Assembly (NCBI RefSeq): GCF_033095785.1
Contig: NZ_CP137134.1
Location: forward strand, 3,286,001-3,350,000
Reading direction: 5' to 3'
DNA: 64,000 nt
From: Nitrosospira sp. Is2
Lineage (GTDB): Bacteria > Pseudomonadota > Gammaproteobacteria > Burkholderiales > Nitrosomonadaceae
The first letter of the stretch is position 1; every line of letters starts with the position of its first letter. Of this stretch, positions 28,355-37,949 are shown piece by piece. The notes beneath the pieces are model-generated. The model worked only from the letters and a program-made list of their open reading frames with translations. It did no database searches and was not told the DNA's origin. The translations under genes and the position numbers were made by a program.

Positions 28355-29341
28355 CATCGTGCCCCGAATGTTTGAATTCTTCATCCAACGTTGATCCTAT
28401 GGATCACGTTCATGGATCAAGCAGTGCCGCCCATCCTGCGAGCCCATAATGTTCCCGGCAATAATGCGTATCAGGGCTGCTCTCCTGTTGCGATCTTTAT
28501 GGCGCCCCGGCTATTAGGGGGGTCTCTTTTTTGCAGTCCCACTGCGAAGCGTTATTTCCGTTTTTCTTCGCGTGTCTGGTCGCAGCAGTTTCTATCCGGC
28601 ATTTGTGCTCCGGTCCACCAAGGCTTTCGCCCCAAATTTTTTGCGGTCGATTTCGCCGCGCGTCCTTATACCGAGGGGACGCAATAGCGGGAGCGGCGGG
28701 CACCAGCCTCGCAGGGCGTGCCGCAGCAGGAACGCAAGAACTCCTACCGATAGCGTAAACCATCTCTTATCAACGGTGAGGCCCCGCACGAGTCTCGTTA
28801 ACGCCGCGCATCCTGCGCTTGGACCCGCCAGCGCAATGGGCAGCTGTAATAAAACAAAAAATCTATTTCATCCTGGCGTCATCTGTCTGTTCTTCATATT
28901 TCAACGGTAGCGGATCGCGGGCCTCCGCCGCTGGAATTAATAAGTTATTTTAAAACCAACTAAACACAATAAGTTGAAAGATGTTTATAATGTATTTAGT
29001 GAGCGTGGAACATTATGATTTGAGATGTTATATGCATTTGGAAAGACAAAGCGAACCTTGTTATGACAACATGCTTACGCGGAACGCGAGCTATTGACAG
29101 ATGCATACCAGGGGATTGTGGCTAAGGTTGGGGTGGAGCTTTGGCGTGGCTGGCCGGCTATGGCCGGGCGAGCCAGGGCATATCAAGATTTGATACGGTG
29201 GCGGGCCAGGAAGTCCGGCTTCTTATGTGGCTACTATTAGGGGTTCCCGAACCACTGATCGGCGGTTGCGCGGCGGCAGTGCGCTATCTGTATCAACAGA
29301 AAGACGGAATACCGTGCCAGCGCAAATTCGGGATTTTGGAA
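28355..29341. other. Nearly 1 kb without a recognised gene
   Basis: Several short open frames on both strands lack Shine-Dalgarno sequences and familiar products. An AT-rich stretch at about 28935-29010 includes TATAAT (28987-28992) and could be a promoter or a scar of an old insertion. I see no terminal inverted repeats. A decayed gene is possible but I cannot name it. Confidence 0.4.
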
Positions 29342-29953
29342 TCAGTGCCCGGATTCACCCTGGGCATGTCCATGCTGGTGAGCGCCATGCCCCCCTGTTC
29401 CGTGCCCGGATCCCATGTCTACCTCTGCGTTAGCTTCTCTTACAATCTCCCTGTATGCGTCCGGCGTCATCCCAGGCAACTTGTTGATGAAGGCAACGAT
29501 GCTCCACAGAGTGATGTCGTCATGGGTGCGCCCCCAAGCGGGCATACCGGTCATTTTTATGCCGTGCTTGATGACCCAGAAAGCGTTTGCAGGATCGATG
29601 CGCGTTCGGGACAGGTCGGGTGGCTCGGGATAAAGACCGCGCCTTATCTCCGAATTGTCGAGGCCGGGCGCAAGATGGCAGCCCGCGCACATTGCGTCAT
29701 ACTGGCCCGCTCCCTTGAGCCTCAGGCCGGGATCCTTCAGATCGGGAATCACAATATCTCGCGTGCGGCGTTCGATCGAACGATCGCGCAGCGCCGTTAT
29801 GATCTTTGTCGTGGCCAACCAGTGAGGCTGGTCGGCGGCAATGTTGTAGTAACCGGAATAGATATATGCGCACAGCCCCAGCAGGGCAACTCCGGCGAGA
29901 ACGCCTGTCATGCGCAGCCATCGCTTGAAACGGTCCCTGGTGCCCATGTCCAT
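29342..29953 (-). CDS. Membrane-anchored monoheme cytochrome c
   Basis: 203 aa. One N-terminal membrane helix (about 14-35, uncleaved anchor likely), a periplasmic class I cytochrome c domain with heme site CAGCH (about 88-92) and the axial Met in GIKMTGMPAWG, and a C-terminal His/Gly-rich tail (GHGTGGHGAHQHGHAQGESGH region) able to bind metal. It lies 3' of cusA on the same strand with a 321-base gap, and its His-rich tail resembles the His-rich linker of the CusB protein here. A role in electron transfer or copper handling linked to the efflux operon is inferred. Two in-frame ATGs at the start (29953, 29947). Confidence 0.88.
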   Translation of the reverse strand: MDMGTRDRFKRWLRMTGVLAGVALLGLCAYIYSGYYNIAADQPHWLATTKIITALRDRSIERRTRDIVIPDLKDPGLRLKGAGQYDAMCAGCHLAPGLDNSEIRRGLYPEPPDLSRTRIDPANAFWVIKHGIKMTGMPAWGRTHDDITLWSIVAFINKLPGMTPDAYREIVREANAEVDMGSGHGTGGHGAHQHGHAQGESGH

Positions 29954-30274
29954 CCGGTGCTCTCTAGAGTGGATTCCGCGGGCCGGAAGGCGTGCGCCAG
30001 TGAAACTGGTGCTGCCTCCGGCGAGAGTGCGGGCGGCCGTGAAGATACGGTAGGTGGGGGAGAACGTCCCGCTTGATTTTTATTTGCATTGCTGACCCTT
30101 GCGAACCCGGATAGCAAGTCTCATGCTCAACTGGGGCTCCTAGCGGCCCATAGCAGTTTTGGTTGCCTGTTGATTCATCTTAGCCCAGGCGGTGGCATTT
30201 GGCCGGTTTTTGCGCCGGTTCCTGGCCGGACTGTTCCAGTATCCTCGCACCCCCCGTCCTCCTCCGCCCCATGG
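29954..30274. other. Spacer between cusA and the cytochrome c gene
   Basis: 321 bases with no supported gene on either strand. No clear intrinsic terminator or promoter was found, so it is uncertain whether the cytochrome gene is transcribed with cusA. Confidence 0.35.
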
Positions 30275-33200
30275 TCATGTTTCTTTGCCCGGCTGACGCA
30301 GCGAAAATTCCTTGGCAAGTGCATACACTGCGGGAAAAACGATCAGCGTCAGTATGGTGGCGGAAACCATGCCGCCCACCATGGGCGCAGCAATGCGGCG
30401 CATCACCTCGGAGCCCGTGCCGCTGCTGAACATGACCGGAAACAGCCCCACCACGCTGCCGACAATGGTCATCATTACCGGGCGTATGCGATGCACCGCG
30501 CCCTTGACGAGGGCCTCATAAAGATCGTCGACCGTAATTTTTTCGCCTGCGGCCTTTCGCTCTGCGGTAATGCGCGCGAACGCCCGATCCAGGAAGGCGA
30601 GCATCACCATCCCGGACTCGGCGGCGACCCCGGCAAGGCCGATGAAGCCCACCGCCGCGGCGATACTCAGGTTGTAGTCGAGCAGATACATCAGCCATAT
30701 GCCCCCCACCGCGGAGAAAGGGACCGAAAGCATCACGATGAGCGTTTCCGTGAGCCGACTGAAATTCAGATATACGAGCAGAAATACGGCCAGGATCGTG
30801 AGCGGCACCACCAGCTTCAGTTTCTCGATCGCGCGTTCCATGTACTCGAACTGGCCGCTCCAGGTTGCGTAATAACCGGGTTGAAACTGAACCTTTTCGC
30901 GTACCGCGCGTTGCGCATCGGCGACGTAACTGCCGATGTCGCGGCCGTGGATATCGACGAAAATGTAAGCTGACAGCAGCGCGTTTTCGGTGCGGATGCT
31001 GGGGGGGCCTTTGATAAGCCTGACGCTTGCCAGCTGGCCGAGGGGGATCATGGTTTCGCCCATCGCCGGCACGAGCACCTGGGTGGCAATCGCCTGGGGA
31101 TCGCTGCGCAGCTCGCGCGGGTAGCGCACGGTGACGGCGAAACGTTCGCGTCCTTCCACTGTGGTGGTGACTCTGTCGCCGCCAAGGGCAATCGAAATCG
31201 CGTCGAGAAGATCGCCGACTGCCAGCCCATAGCGCGCCAAAGCGATGCGGTCGGGTTCGATATCGAGGTAATAGCCGCCCGTGGTGCGCTCCGCGTATAC
31301 GCTGGTGGTGCCGGGAACCGTTTTTACAACGGACTCGATCTGCCGCGCCAGCATTTCGATTTCGCCCAGGTCCTTGCCGAACACCTTGATGCCAAGGGGC
31401 GTACGTATGCCGGTGGCGAGCATATCGGTCCGGTTTTTGATCGGCATGGTCCAGGCATTGCTGACGCCCGGCATCTGGAGCGCCTGATCCATTTCAGTCA
31501 CGAGTTTATCGATGGTCATGCCCGAGCGCCATTCCGCCGGCGGTTTGAGGTTGATAATGGTCTCGGTCATCTCCAGGGGCGCGGGGTCCGTGGCGGTATT
31601 TGCGCGCCCCGCCTTCCCGAATACTGACGCCACTTCGGGGAAGCTTTTGATTATCTTGTCCTGGGTCTGGAGGATTTCGCCCGCCTTCGTAACTGAGATA
31701 CCGGGCAGCGTCACGGGCATGAAAAGCAGGGTCCCTTCATTCAGCGCAGGCATGAACTCCGTGCCAAGCTTGAGCGCCGGGTAGACCGTAACCCCAACCA
31801 CTGCGATGGCCGCGAGGATAATGGCGGTTTTCCACCGCATCACCCATGCCATCACAGGACGATAAACCAGGATCAGAACGCGGCCGAGCGGGTTATCCTG
31901 CTCGCGAGGAATACGGCCGCGGATCAGAAGCAAGATCAGGGCCGGAACCAGGGTAATGGACAGGATCGCGGCACCGGCCATGGCAAAAGTCTTGGTGTAG
32001 GCCAGGGGCTGGAACATCCGCCCTTCCTGCGCTTCCAGCGTAAACACGGGCAGGAACGATGCCGTGATGATCAGCAGGCTGAAGAATAATGAGGGCCCCA
32101 CCTCCCTGCAGGCCGCGATAACGGCGTCTGAACGGGAGGCGCCGTCCGAGCCGGGATCGAGACGCGCAAGATGCTTGTGCGCATTCTCCACCATGACGAT
32201 GGCGGCGTCGGTCATCTCCGCGATCGCAAGGGCGATCCCGGCCAGGCTCATGATATTCGAATTGATGCCGAGGAAGCCCATGGCGATAAAGGCAATCAGC
32301 ACGCCGATCGGGAGCATGATGATCGCTACCAGCGCGCTGCGCACATGCATGAGGAAGACCACGCACACAATCGCTACGATTGCGATCTGCTCGACAAATA
32401 CTTCATGCAAGGTGGCGATGGCGCGGTGGATCAGATCCGAACGGTCGTAGACAGGCTGCACCGACACGTCTTCCGGCAGGCCGGATGCAATTTCACTGAT
32501 CTTGTTTTCGACGTTGCGGGTGACGTCCAGCGCGTTCTCGCCGTGCCGCGCGACTACGATGCCGCCCACGACCTCTCCCTCGCCGTCGAGCTCGGCAATG
32601 CCCCGCCGCTCTTCTGGCACCAGTTCGACGCGGGCAATATCGCGCAACAGCACCGGGGTGCCCTTTTCCGCCTTGACCACTAGTTTTTCGAGGTCGCCGA
32701 TACCACGCAAATAGCCCTTGCCGCGAACCACATACTCGGTTTCCGCCATCTCGATCACGCGCCCGCCCACATCGCGGTTGCTTGCGGCGATGACCTCGGT
32801 CACTTTCCTTAGCGGCACGCCGTAGGTTTGCAGCCGCCACGGGTCCACGGTAACCTGATAGCTTCTTACAAAACCTCCCACGCTCGCGACTTCCGATACC
32901 CCATGCGCTGCTGTCAGCTGATAGCGGAGGTACCAGTCCTGAATGGCGCGCAACTCGTCGAGGGCACGCTCCTTCGCGACCAGAACATATTGATAAACCC
33001 AGCCGACCCCCGTTGCATCCGGGCCGAGCGACGGCCTGACGTTATTCGGCAGCCGACTGGCAGCGAAGCTGAGATATTCCAGCACCCGCGAACGCGCCCA
33101 GTAGATATCCGTGCCGTCCTCGAAGATGACATACACGAAGGAGACGCCAAAATTGGATAACCCGCGCACCACCCGTGTTTTTGGCACGCTCAGCATGGCG

Positions 33201-33412
33201 GTGGCAAGCGGAAAGGTCACCTGATCCTCGACAACCTGGGGCGCCTGTCCCGGATACTCGGTGTAAATGATGACCTGCGTATCGGAAAGGTCGGGGATGG
33301 CGTCGATAGGCGTTCTCCATACGGAGTACGCTCCCGCGGCCACGAGCACAAACGCCGCGATCATCACCAGGAACACGTGGCGCACCGACCATTCAATGAT
33401 ATTGCCTATCAT
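30275..33412 (-). CDS. cusA: Copper/silver efflux RND pump CusA
   Basis: Inner-membrane RND heavy-metal efflux pump, 1045 aa, family-typical length. Starts MIGNIIEWSVRHVFLVMI; the first helix carries the usual DAIPDLSDTQVIIYTEYPG segment. The TM4 region reads IAEMTDAAIVMVENAHKHL, as in CusA-type monovalent pumps, rather than the DGAVV of divalent CzcA pumps. Other blocks: GVWMLADVFE is in the partner CusB; here PLGIKVFGKDL, ATGIRTPLGIK and RMRRIAAPMVGGM-like C-terminal features. The open frame extends to 33481, but ATG 33412 lies one base after the cusB stop (TGAG-ATG), so this start is clear and coupled. Works with CusB and CusC to expel Cu(I)/Ag(I) across both membranes. Confidence 0.93.
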   Translation of the reverse strand: MIGNIIEWSVRHVFLVMIAAFVLVAAGAYSVWRTPIDAIPDLSDTQVIIYTEYPGQAPQVVEDQVTFPLATAMLSVPKTRVVRGLSNFGVSFVYVIFEDGTDIYWARSRVLEYLSFAASRLPNNVRPSLGPDATGVGWVYQYVLVAKERALDELRAIQDWYLRYQLTAAHGVSEVASVGGFVRSYQVTVDPWRLQTYGVPLRKVTEVIAASNRDVGGRVIEMAETEYVVRGKGYLRGIGDLEKLVVKAEKGTPVLLRDIARVELVPEERRGIAELDGEGEVVGGIVVARHGENALDVTRNVENKISEIASGLPEDVSVQPVYDRSDLIHRAIATLHEVFVEQIAIVAIVCVVFLMHVRSALVAIIMLPIGVLIAFIAMGFLGINSNIMSLAGIALAIAEMTDAAIVMVENAHKHLARLDPGSDGASRSDAVIAACREVGPSLFFSLLIITASFLPVFTLEAQEGRMFQPLAYTKTFAMAGAAILSITLVPALILLLIRGRIPREQDNPLGRVLILVYRPVMAWVMRWKTAIILAAIAVVGVTVYPALKLGTEFMPALNEGTLLFMPVTLPGISVTKAGEILQTQDKIIKSFPEVASVFGKAGRANTATDPAPLEMTETIINLKPPAEWRSGMTIDKLVTEMDQALQMPGVSNAWTMPIKNRTDMLATGIRTPLGIKVFGKDLGEIEMLARQIESVVKTVPGTTSVYAERTTGGYYLDIEPDRIALARYGLAVGDLLDAISIALGGDRVTTTVEGRERFAVTVRYPRELRSDPQAIATQVLVPAMGETMIPLGQLASVRLIKGPPSIRTENALLSAYIFVDIHGRDIGSYVADAQRAVREKVQFQPGYYATWSGQFEYMERAIEKLKLVVPLTILAVFLLVYLNFSRLTETLIVMLSVPFSAVGGIWLMYLLDYNLSIAAAVGFIGLAGVAAESGMVMLAFLDRAFARITAERKAAGEKITVDDLYEALVKGAVHRIRPVMMTIVGSVVGLFPVMFSSGTGSEVMRRIAAPMVGGMVSATILTLIVFPAVYALAKEFSLRQPGKET

Positions 33413-33413
33413 C

Positions 33414-35057
33414 TCAGTGTTTCCGCAGGTTGAGCCCGCGCTGCTGGTCCCGCTCCGGCTGCTTCCGCCCCGCGGGTGCATTGGCGTCGTCGGATGCGCC
33501 GATGCGAACGATCAGATACTCCCCCGCTGATTCTTCGATGATCTCGAAGGCAATCTTCTGGCCGGGTTTCAAGGTGCGAAGCTGTGCCGGGTCCACCCGA
33601 AAATCCATTACCATCTCGGGCCACCCGAGGCTGGCAATGGGGCCGTGCGCCAGCGTTACGATGGCATGGGCAAAGTCGACTGCCTCGACAATGCCTTCGC
33701 CGCGATGGATTTCGGGTTGGGCGGAGGCGCGAGCCGAGCCGGGAACGCTTCGCCGCTCGTCGGGTGCTGAGCCATGGGCGCCATGCCCCCCCTGGCCGCC
33801 GTGCCCAAAACCGCCCAGCGCGGCCTTGAGATTGCTTTCGGCATCGATGAGGAAGTTTGCTTTGACCACCACCCTTTCCCCCTCCTTCAGCCCGCCCAGC
33901 ACTTCAGCATACCCATCGGCATGGGGACCAAGCTTCACTGTTCGCGGCTCGAACCTGCCGTCACCAAGATCAACCAGCACGACCTGACGTGTCCCGCTGT
34001 GCAGCACGGCCGAATCGGGCACGGCGAGGACTTTTTCTTTCGGCCCCTGGGAAACGATCTCCACCCTTCCGTACATGTCCGGCTTAAGCAGCCTTTGCCC
34101 ATTAGGGAGTTCGATCCGCACCTTCGCGGTGCGCGTCGCCGGATTCACGGTCGGATAGATATAGGTCACCTTGCCGTTGAACAGTTGGTCGGGGTACGCG
34201 TCGACGCGTATGGTGGCGGCCTGGCCCTTGCGCACCAGGGCAAGATCCTGCTCGAAAACATCCGCGAGCATCCAGACACTGGAGAGATCGGCGATCTGGT
34301 ACAGGATTTCTCCAGGCATGAAGCGTTGCCCCTGGATCGCTCTCTTTTCCAGCACGATGCCGCCCGCCGGTGACCGCAATGTCAGGTTCTGGCTGACCCG
34401 GCCCTCCTGCCGGACCGCCTTCAGATCGTTCTCCGATATGTCCCAGTTGCGCAGTCTCTGCAAGGCGCTCTCGCCCAGCCGCTGCATGCCCTCGATAGCA
34501 TCCAGCCCCCCATTCTCGACGTGTTGCGTTCCTTTCTTCGCAATAAGGTATTCATGCTGCGCCGTCACCAGCTCCGGGCTGTACACATCCATCAGCGCAT
34601 CGCCTTTCTTTACCGCTTGACCCGTGGTGTTGACGTAGAGCCGCTGAATCCAGCCCTCGAATTTTGGCGCGACCGTGTACAGGCTGCGCTCGTCCGGCTG
34701 TACCGTGGACACCGCCCTCACGGTGCGGGTGAGTTCACGCAACGTGACTGCTTCAGTTTTAACCCCTAGCTTTTGGATTTTTTCCAGACTGATCTTTACC
34801 TCGTCATTACCGGAAGCCGGTTGTTCACCTGCATAGACCGGGATATAGTCCATGCCCATCGGATCTTTCTTCGGCACCGGAGAAATGTCCGGCAGGCCCA
34901 TGGGGTTGCGGTAGTAAAGAATTTTTCTCTCCGGCGCCGAGACCTCCGGTGGAGTGTCCGTGGACGGCAGGGATCGGGTTTTACCCAACCAGAAGCCGGC
35001 GGCTAGTGCAATTGCCATCAGGGCAACAACGGCGGTTACTTTTACAATGGACTTCAC
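33414..35057 (-). CDS. cusB: CusB membrane fusion protein with fused C-terminal CusF domain
   Basis: Periplasmic adaptor of the Cus pump, 547 aa. N-terminal membrane helix (6-24), then a heavy-metal-binding segment YYRNPMGLPDISPVPKKDPM ending GMDYIPVY (48-75). The alpha-hairpin/lipoyl/beta-barrel core follows (KFEGWIQRLYVNTTGQAVKKG; SPAGGIVLEKRAI; GVLHSGTR-type barrel). A His/Gly-rich linker GGFGHGGQGGHGAHG precedes a complete CusF-like domain (about 450-520) with the Cu(I) ligands His 471, Trp 479, Met 482 and Met 484 in HGPIASLGWPEMVM. A separate cusF also exists upstream. Start is GTG with GCGGAG; stop lies one base from the cusA start. Confidence 0.92.
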   Translation of the reverse strand: MKSIVKVTAVVALMAIALAAGFWLGKTRSLPSTDTPPEVSAPERKILYYRNPMGLPDISPVPKKDPMGMDYIPVYAGEQPASGNDEVKISLEKIQKLGVKTEAVTLRELTRTVRAVSTVQPDERSLYTVAPKFEGWIQRLYVNTTGQAVKKGDALMDVYSPELVTAQHEYLIAKKGTQHVENGGLDAIEGMQRLGESALQRLRNWDISENDLKAVRQEGRVSQNLTLRSPAGGIVLEKRAIQGQRFMPGEILYQIADLSSVWMLADVFEQDLALVRKGQAATIRVDAYPDQLFNGKVTYIYPTVNPATRTAKVRIELPNGQRLLKPDMYGRVEIVSQGPKEKVLAVPDSAVLHSGTRQVVLVDLGDGRFEPRTVKLGPHADGYAEVLGGLKEGERVVVKANFLIDAESNLKAALGGFGHGGQGGHGAHGSAPDERRSVPGSARASAQPEIHRGEGIVEAVDFAHAIVTLAHGPIASLGWPEMVMDFRVDPAQLRTLKPGQKIAFEIIEESAGEYLIVRIGASDDANAPAGRKQPERDQQRGLNLRKH

Positions 35058-35086
35058 GTGAGCTCCGCTATAGGCGTGCGATCTGG

Positions 35087-36481
35087 TTATTCGCTGTGGT
35101 TACCGGTCTGGTTGTTCGTATGGTTATTCGGCGCCTTGCCGGTGAGCAGGTCAATTTCCGCCAGCGTCTTGTTGTAGCTGGCCATGGCCTGCACCAGGCT
35201 GATCTCGTAGTTGAATACCGTCATCTGGCTATCAAGCAAAGTGAGGAAATCGACCCGATTGACGCGGTAGGCTGCGAGCGCTGATTCAACCGTCAACCGG
35301 GCTTGCGGCAGGATCGCATCCTGGTACAGCCGGGCCGATTTCATGGTCTGCTCCGCAGCCGCCACCTGCTGCCGTAATTGGGCACCCACCTCGTTGCGTT
35401 GCGCCTGGTAAATGCTCAGGGCCTGATCGCGCGTGGCAAGCGACTCCAGTTCGCGAGGCTCGAGCTTATTGCCGCGCCAGACGGGCAGATTAATCGCCAC
35501 GGTAAGGCTCACCATGTCCGGTCGCCGGCTGCCGTCGAGCATGTTGTCGCGCTGGCCGTAGGACATGCGCACGTCCAGGTCGGGGTAATAGTTCTTGCGT
35601 GCCAATTCCAGTGCCTTGTCATTGCGCGCCACCAGGCTTTGCAGCGCCAGCAGCCGTGGGCGCTGTGCAAGGGCCGCCGCTCGCAAGGACTCAACATGCA
35701 AGGACTGGTCGTTGAAGTCATTCAGCAACGGGGGCTCGGGTACAGGCGCAGCCATGTTGGCGCTGCGACCCAGCGCCCGGATAAGCTCTGCCTCGATCGT
35801 CGTCCGTTCGCGTGCGAGCCTGAGCAGCTCATCCGTCATCCGGGATACCTGGGTCTGCGCTTTCAGCACGTCCGTCTGGTTTCCGCGGCCGACCGAATAA
35901 TGATCTTCCGCAATATGGAGAAACTCATCCAGGATCGATTTATTTTTCTCGACCAACCGGGTGAGCTCAAGCGTCAAGCCCAGATCGAAATAGGCTATTT
36001 TGATTTCACGCGTGACGCGGTTTACCGTCTCCGCATAGCCGTGTTCGACGGCTTCCGCATCCTTGGCCGCGACATCCTTGCGCAAACCGCGTTTTCCGGG
36101 AAAGGGCAGGCGCTGCGACAGACCGATCATTTTCATGGTCATGTCCTCTCGGTTGAAGGTCGACGAGGCCAGCGGCGCATTGATCACCCCCGCTTCGAGC
36201 ACCGGGTCATCGAGCGCTTCAGCCGGCGATATCCTCTGCCGCGCCGCTTCGCGCTCCCGCAGTGCAGCCTGAACCTCCGGACTGTTCTCCAGGGCCTCGG
36301 CGATCAGGGCACGCAGGCCAGGAAAGTCATTACTATTTGCTGTTGCAGAAGCGCCCGAGGGTATTTGTGGCACGGCGCGCGTGGGCGCTGCCGTGCCAGT
36401 CCAACTGGAAATTTCGCCGTGGGCTTGCGACTGAAGCAAGGCAAGGGTTAGTGCTGCCGCGATGATTTGCTTGTGGATCAC
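35087..36481 (-). CDS. cusC: TolC-family outer-membrane channel of the Cus system (CusC)
   Basis: Outer-membrane efflux protein, 464 aa, with two TolC repeats. Signal peptide MIHKQIIAAALTLALLQSQAHG. Diagnostic stretches: ALENSPEVQAALREREAARQ, GLSQRLPFPGKRGLRKDVA, LTRLVEKNKSILDEF and, in the second repeat, ALAQRPRLLALQSLVARND and LPQARLTVESALAAYRVNRVDF. Start codon is GTG preceded by AGGAGG. 29 bases separate it from cusB. The LPFPGKRGL phrase is common in heavy-metal CusC/CzcC proteins. Confidence 0.92.
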   Translation of the reverse strand: MIHKQIIAAALTLALLQSQAHGEISSWTGTAAPTRAVPQIPSGASATANSNDFPGLRALIAEALENSPEVQAALREREAARQRISPAEALDDPVLEAGVINAPLASSTFNREDMTMKMIGLSQRLPFPGKRGLRKDVAAKDAEAVEHGYAETVNRVTREIKIAYFDLGLTLELTRLVEKNKSILDEFLHIAEDHYSVGRGNQTDVLKAQTQVSRMTDELLRLARERTTIEAELIRALGRSANMAAPVPEPPLLNDFNDQSLHVESLRAAALAQRPRLLALQSLVARNDKALELARKNYYPDLDVRMSYGQRDNMLDGSRRPDMVSLTVAINLPVWRGNKLEPRELESLATRDQALSIYQAQRNEVGAQLRQQVAAAEQTMKSARLYQDAILPQARLTVESALAAYRVNRVDFLTLLDSQMTVFNYEISLVQAMASYNKTLAEIDLLTGKAPNNHTNNQTGNHSE

Positions 36482-36521
36482 TGCGAATCCTCCTGTCCAT
36501 GGGTGTCCTGCCGGTTGGCGT

Positions 36522-37001
36522 TTACTTCCGCCATTTCACGATGACGTAGTCCGAACCGGATTTTTCCAGGAAGAATTCCACTGCGTCGCCTTTCTTCACC
36601 TGGTCTGCCAACGCGCTTTCCTTCAAGCGAAATGACATTGTCATTCTCGGCCAATTTAAAGCGGGGATGGGATCGTGGTTCATTTTTACCGTGGCATTAG
36701 CCCGGTCGATGGTCAGCACTACTCCTCTGCCAGGAATGAGACCTGTAGCGGCAGTGGCGGCCGTGCTTGCGGCCGCGGCAGAACCAGCAGCCAGGGTCAG
36801 GGCATCTTTCCCGGATCCTGATGTGAGCTTCTGCTTCTGTAAAAACCGATCGTCGGATAATTCGGTTGGGTATCGCGGCGAAATATTGACAGGCGTGGGA
36901 TCAACTGGAGCCGCATAGGTGATTGGTCCGCCAAATGCCAAGGCGGGCACCCATGCGAGCGCCAGCGCCAGTTGCCGGGCAACAGAGAATTGAATTGTCA
37001 T
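36522..37001 (-). CDS. cusF: Periplasmic copper chaperone CusF
   Basis: 159 aa. Signal peptide to about residue 31, an unusually long Ala/Thr-rich, low-complexity linker (about 35-88), then a small OB-fold CusF domain. The Cu(I)/Ag(I) ligand set is intact: His 109, Trp 117, Met 120 and Met 122 in NHDPIPALNWPRMTMSF; Trp gives the cation-pi contact known from E. coli CusF. It delivers metal to CusB. Strong AGGAGG before the ATG. It lies between the operon's first gene and cusC. The long linker is not seen in E. coli CusF. Confidence 0.92.
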   Translation of the reverse strand: MTIQFSVARQLALALAWVPALAFGGPITYAAPVDPTPVNISPRYPTELSDDRFLQKQKLTSGSGKDALTLAAGSAAAASTAATAATGLIPGRGVVLTIDRANATVKMNHDPIPALNWPRMTMSFRLKESALADQVKKGDAVEFFLEKSGSDYVIVKWRK

Positions 37002-37120
37002 TGCAGCCTCCTGAGTGGGGGACTACCGCGAAAACGGATGAGCGATAGCCAGCCCGACGCGCTTTGCGACCCGTGCTTGCCCGGAAAAAGGCAGGACGGT
37101 GGGACGCGCGGCTAATGCCA

Positions 37121-37150
37121 CGTAACGACGGCGGTTTTGCCGTTGTTACG
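37121..37150. promoter_or_regulatory. Strong intergenic hairpin in the cus operon
   Basis: CGTAACGACGGC (37121-37132) and GCCGTTGTTACG (37139-37150) form a 12-bp stem with one G-U type pair and a 6-nt loop, between orf 37174-37659 and cusF. No T-run follows on the minus strand, so it is not a standard intrinsic terminator. It may stabilise or process the operon mRNA, setting the cusFCBA to first-gene ratio. Confidence 0.5.
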
Positions 37151-37173
37151 GACGGATTTGTGACGTCGAGTGA

Positions 37174-37659
37174 TTAAGCTAGAGGGGGACGTTGCAACTG
37201 CTCAAGAACGAGCAAGGTGAAGCGGGAATTGAATAATACGGCGTAGGAGGCGCCGTCGCCGGGCAGCGTGGTAGAAGCAGCAGAGGGAATCGGGGCGGTA
37301 CAACTTGCCTGGCAGGGCGTACCATCGCACTTTGGTATGGGCGTACTCTCGCCAATACCCTGTACCGATTCGTGGGCGGCGTCGCCGGCGTCGCCGGTAC
37401 CAGCAGTCTGCTCGGGGTCGGGAATCTCCTGGGTATCAGGTGCGGCATTCATGGCTCCCGCGCATGGCAACATGCCGGGAATGGCGGGTACGCTAGCCCC
37501 TGGAGCTTCGGGGGTATTAGTGGTAGTGGGCGTATCAAGGCGGCCGATGCTCATCTCCTTGTCTTTCAGGCAAAGAGACATGGTCGCAGCCATGGCCCCT
37601 TGCAGGGGGAGCCATAACATGATTAAAACCAGTACGAGTTTTCGCCAGGGGGCAATCAT
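37174..37659 (-). CDS. Exported Cys/Pro-rich protein, first gene of the cus operon
   Basis: 161 aa. N-terminal signal peptide (about 1-24, KLVLVLIMLWLPLQGAMA), then a proline, Cys and Met-bearing, probably disordered body (MLPCAGAM, PKCDGTPCQASC) and a hydrophobic C-terminal segment (ASYAVLFNSRFTLLVLEQL). GGAAAG precedes the ATG. Short exported proteins of this kind precede cus/cop operons in other betaproteobacteria; I know no defined function. CPCQASC-like Cys spacing could bind copper, but that is inference. Confidence 0.75.
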   Translation of the reverse strand: MIAPWRKLVLVLIMLWLPLQGAMAATMSLCLKDKEMSIGRLDTPTTTNTPEAPGASVPAIPGMLPCAGAMNAAPDTQEIPDPEQTAGTGDAGDAAHESVQGIGESTPIPKCDGTPCQASCTAPIPSAASTTLPGDGASYAVLFNSRFTLLVLEQLQRPPLA

Positions 37660-37949
37660 GCTTTCCAGTATAGATGACGTTCCCGGTTAGTCAAGCATGG
37701 TAACCTGCGAAATCATACCAGACGCAATCAGTGTGACGAATAGCTGAGCATGGGATCACAAGAATATTTGCGATGGCTACAGCCGTCACGATAATGCGTG
37801 CCCAAGCGTATCCAATATGCCGGCCTCAAGCGCCGGTGTCTGTCTGCTTACGCGAGAATATTGAGACCTGGGGGATTGCCCATTGGGATTTCGACTGCTA
37901 GGCGATTCGCCCAACGGGACTTACGAGGTGGGGGCGCCCGGCGATGTTC

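Noticed and set aside
29141..30076. 311-codon plus-strand frame opposite the cytochrome c gene
   Set aside because: Overlaps the CAGCH cytochrome gene in antisense and shows no domain of its own.
35378..36451. 357-codon plus-strand frame opposite cusC
   Set aside because: Antisense shadow of a clear TolC-family gene.
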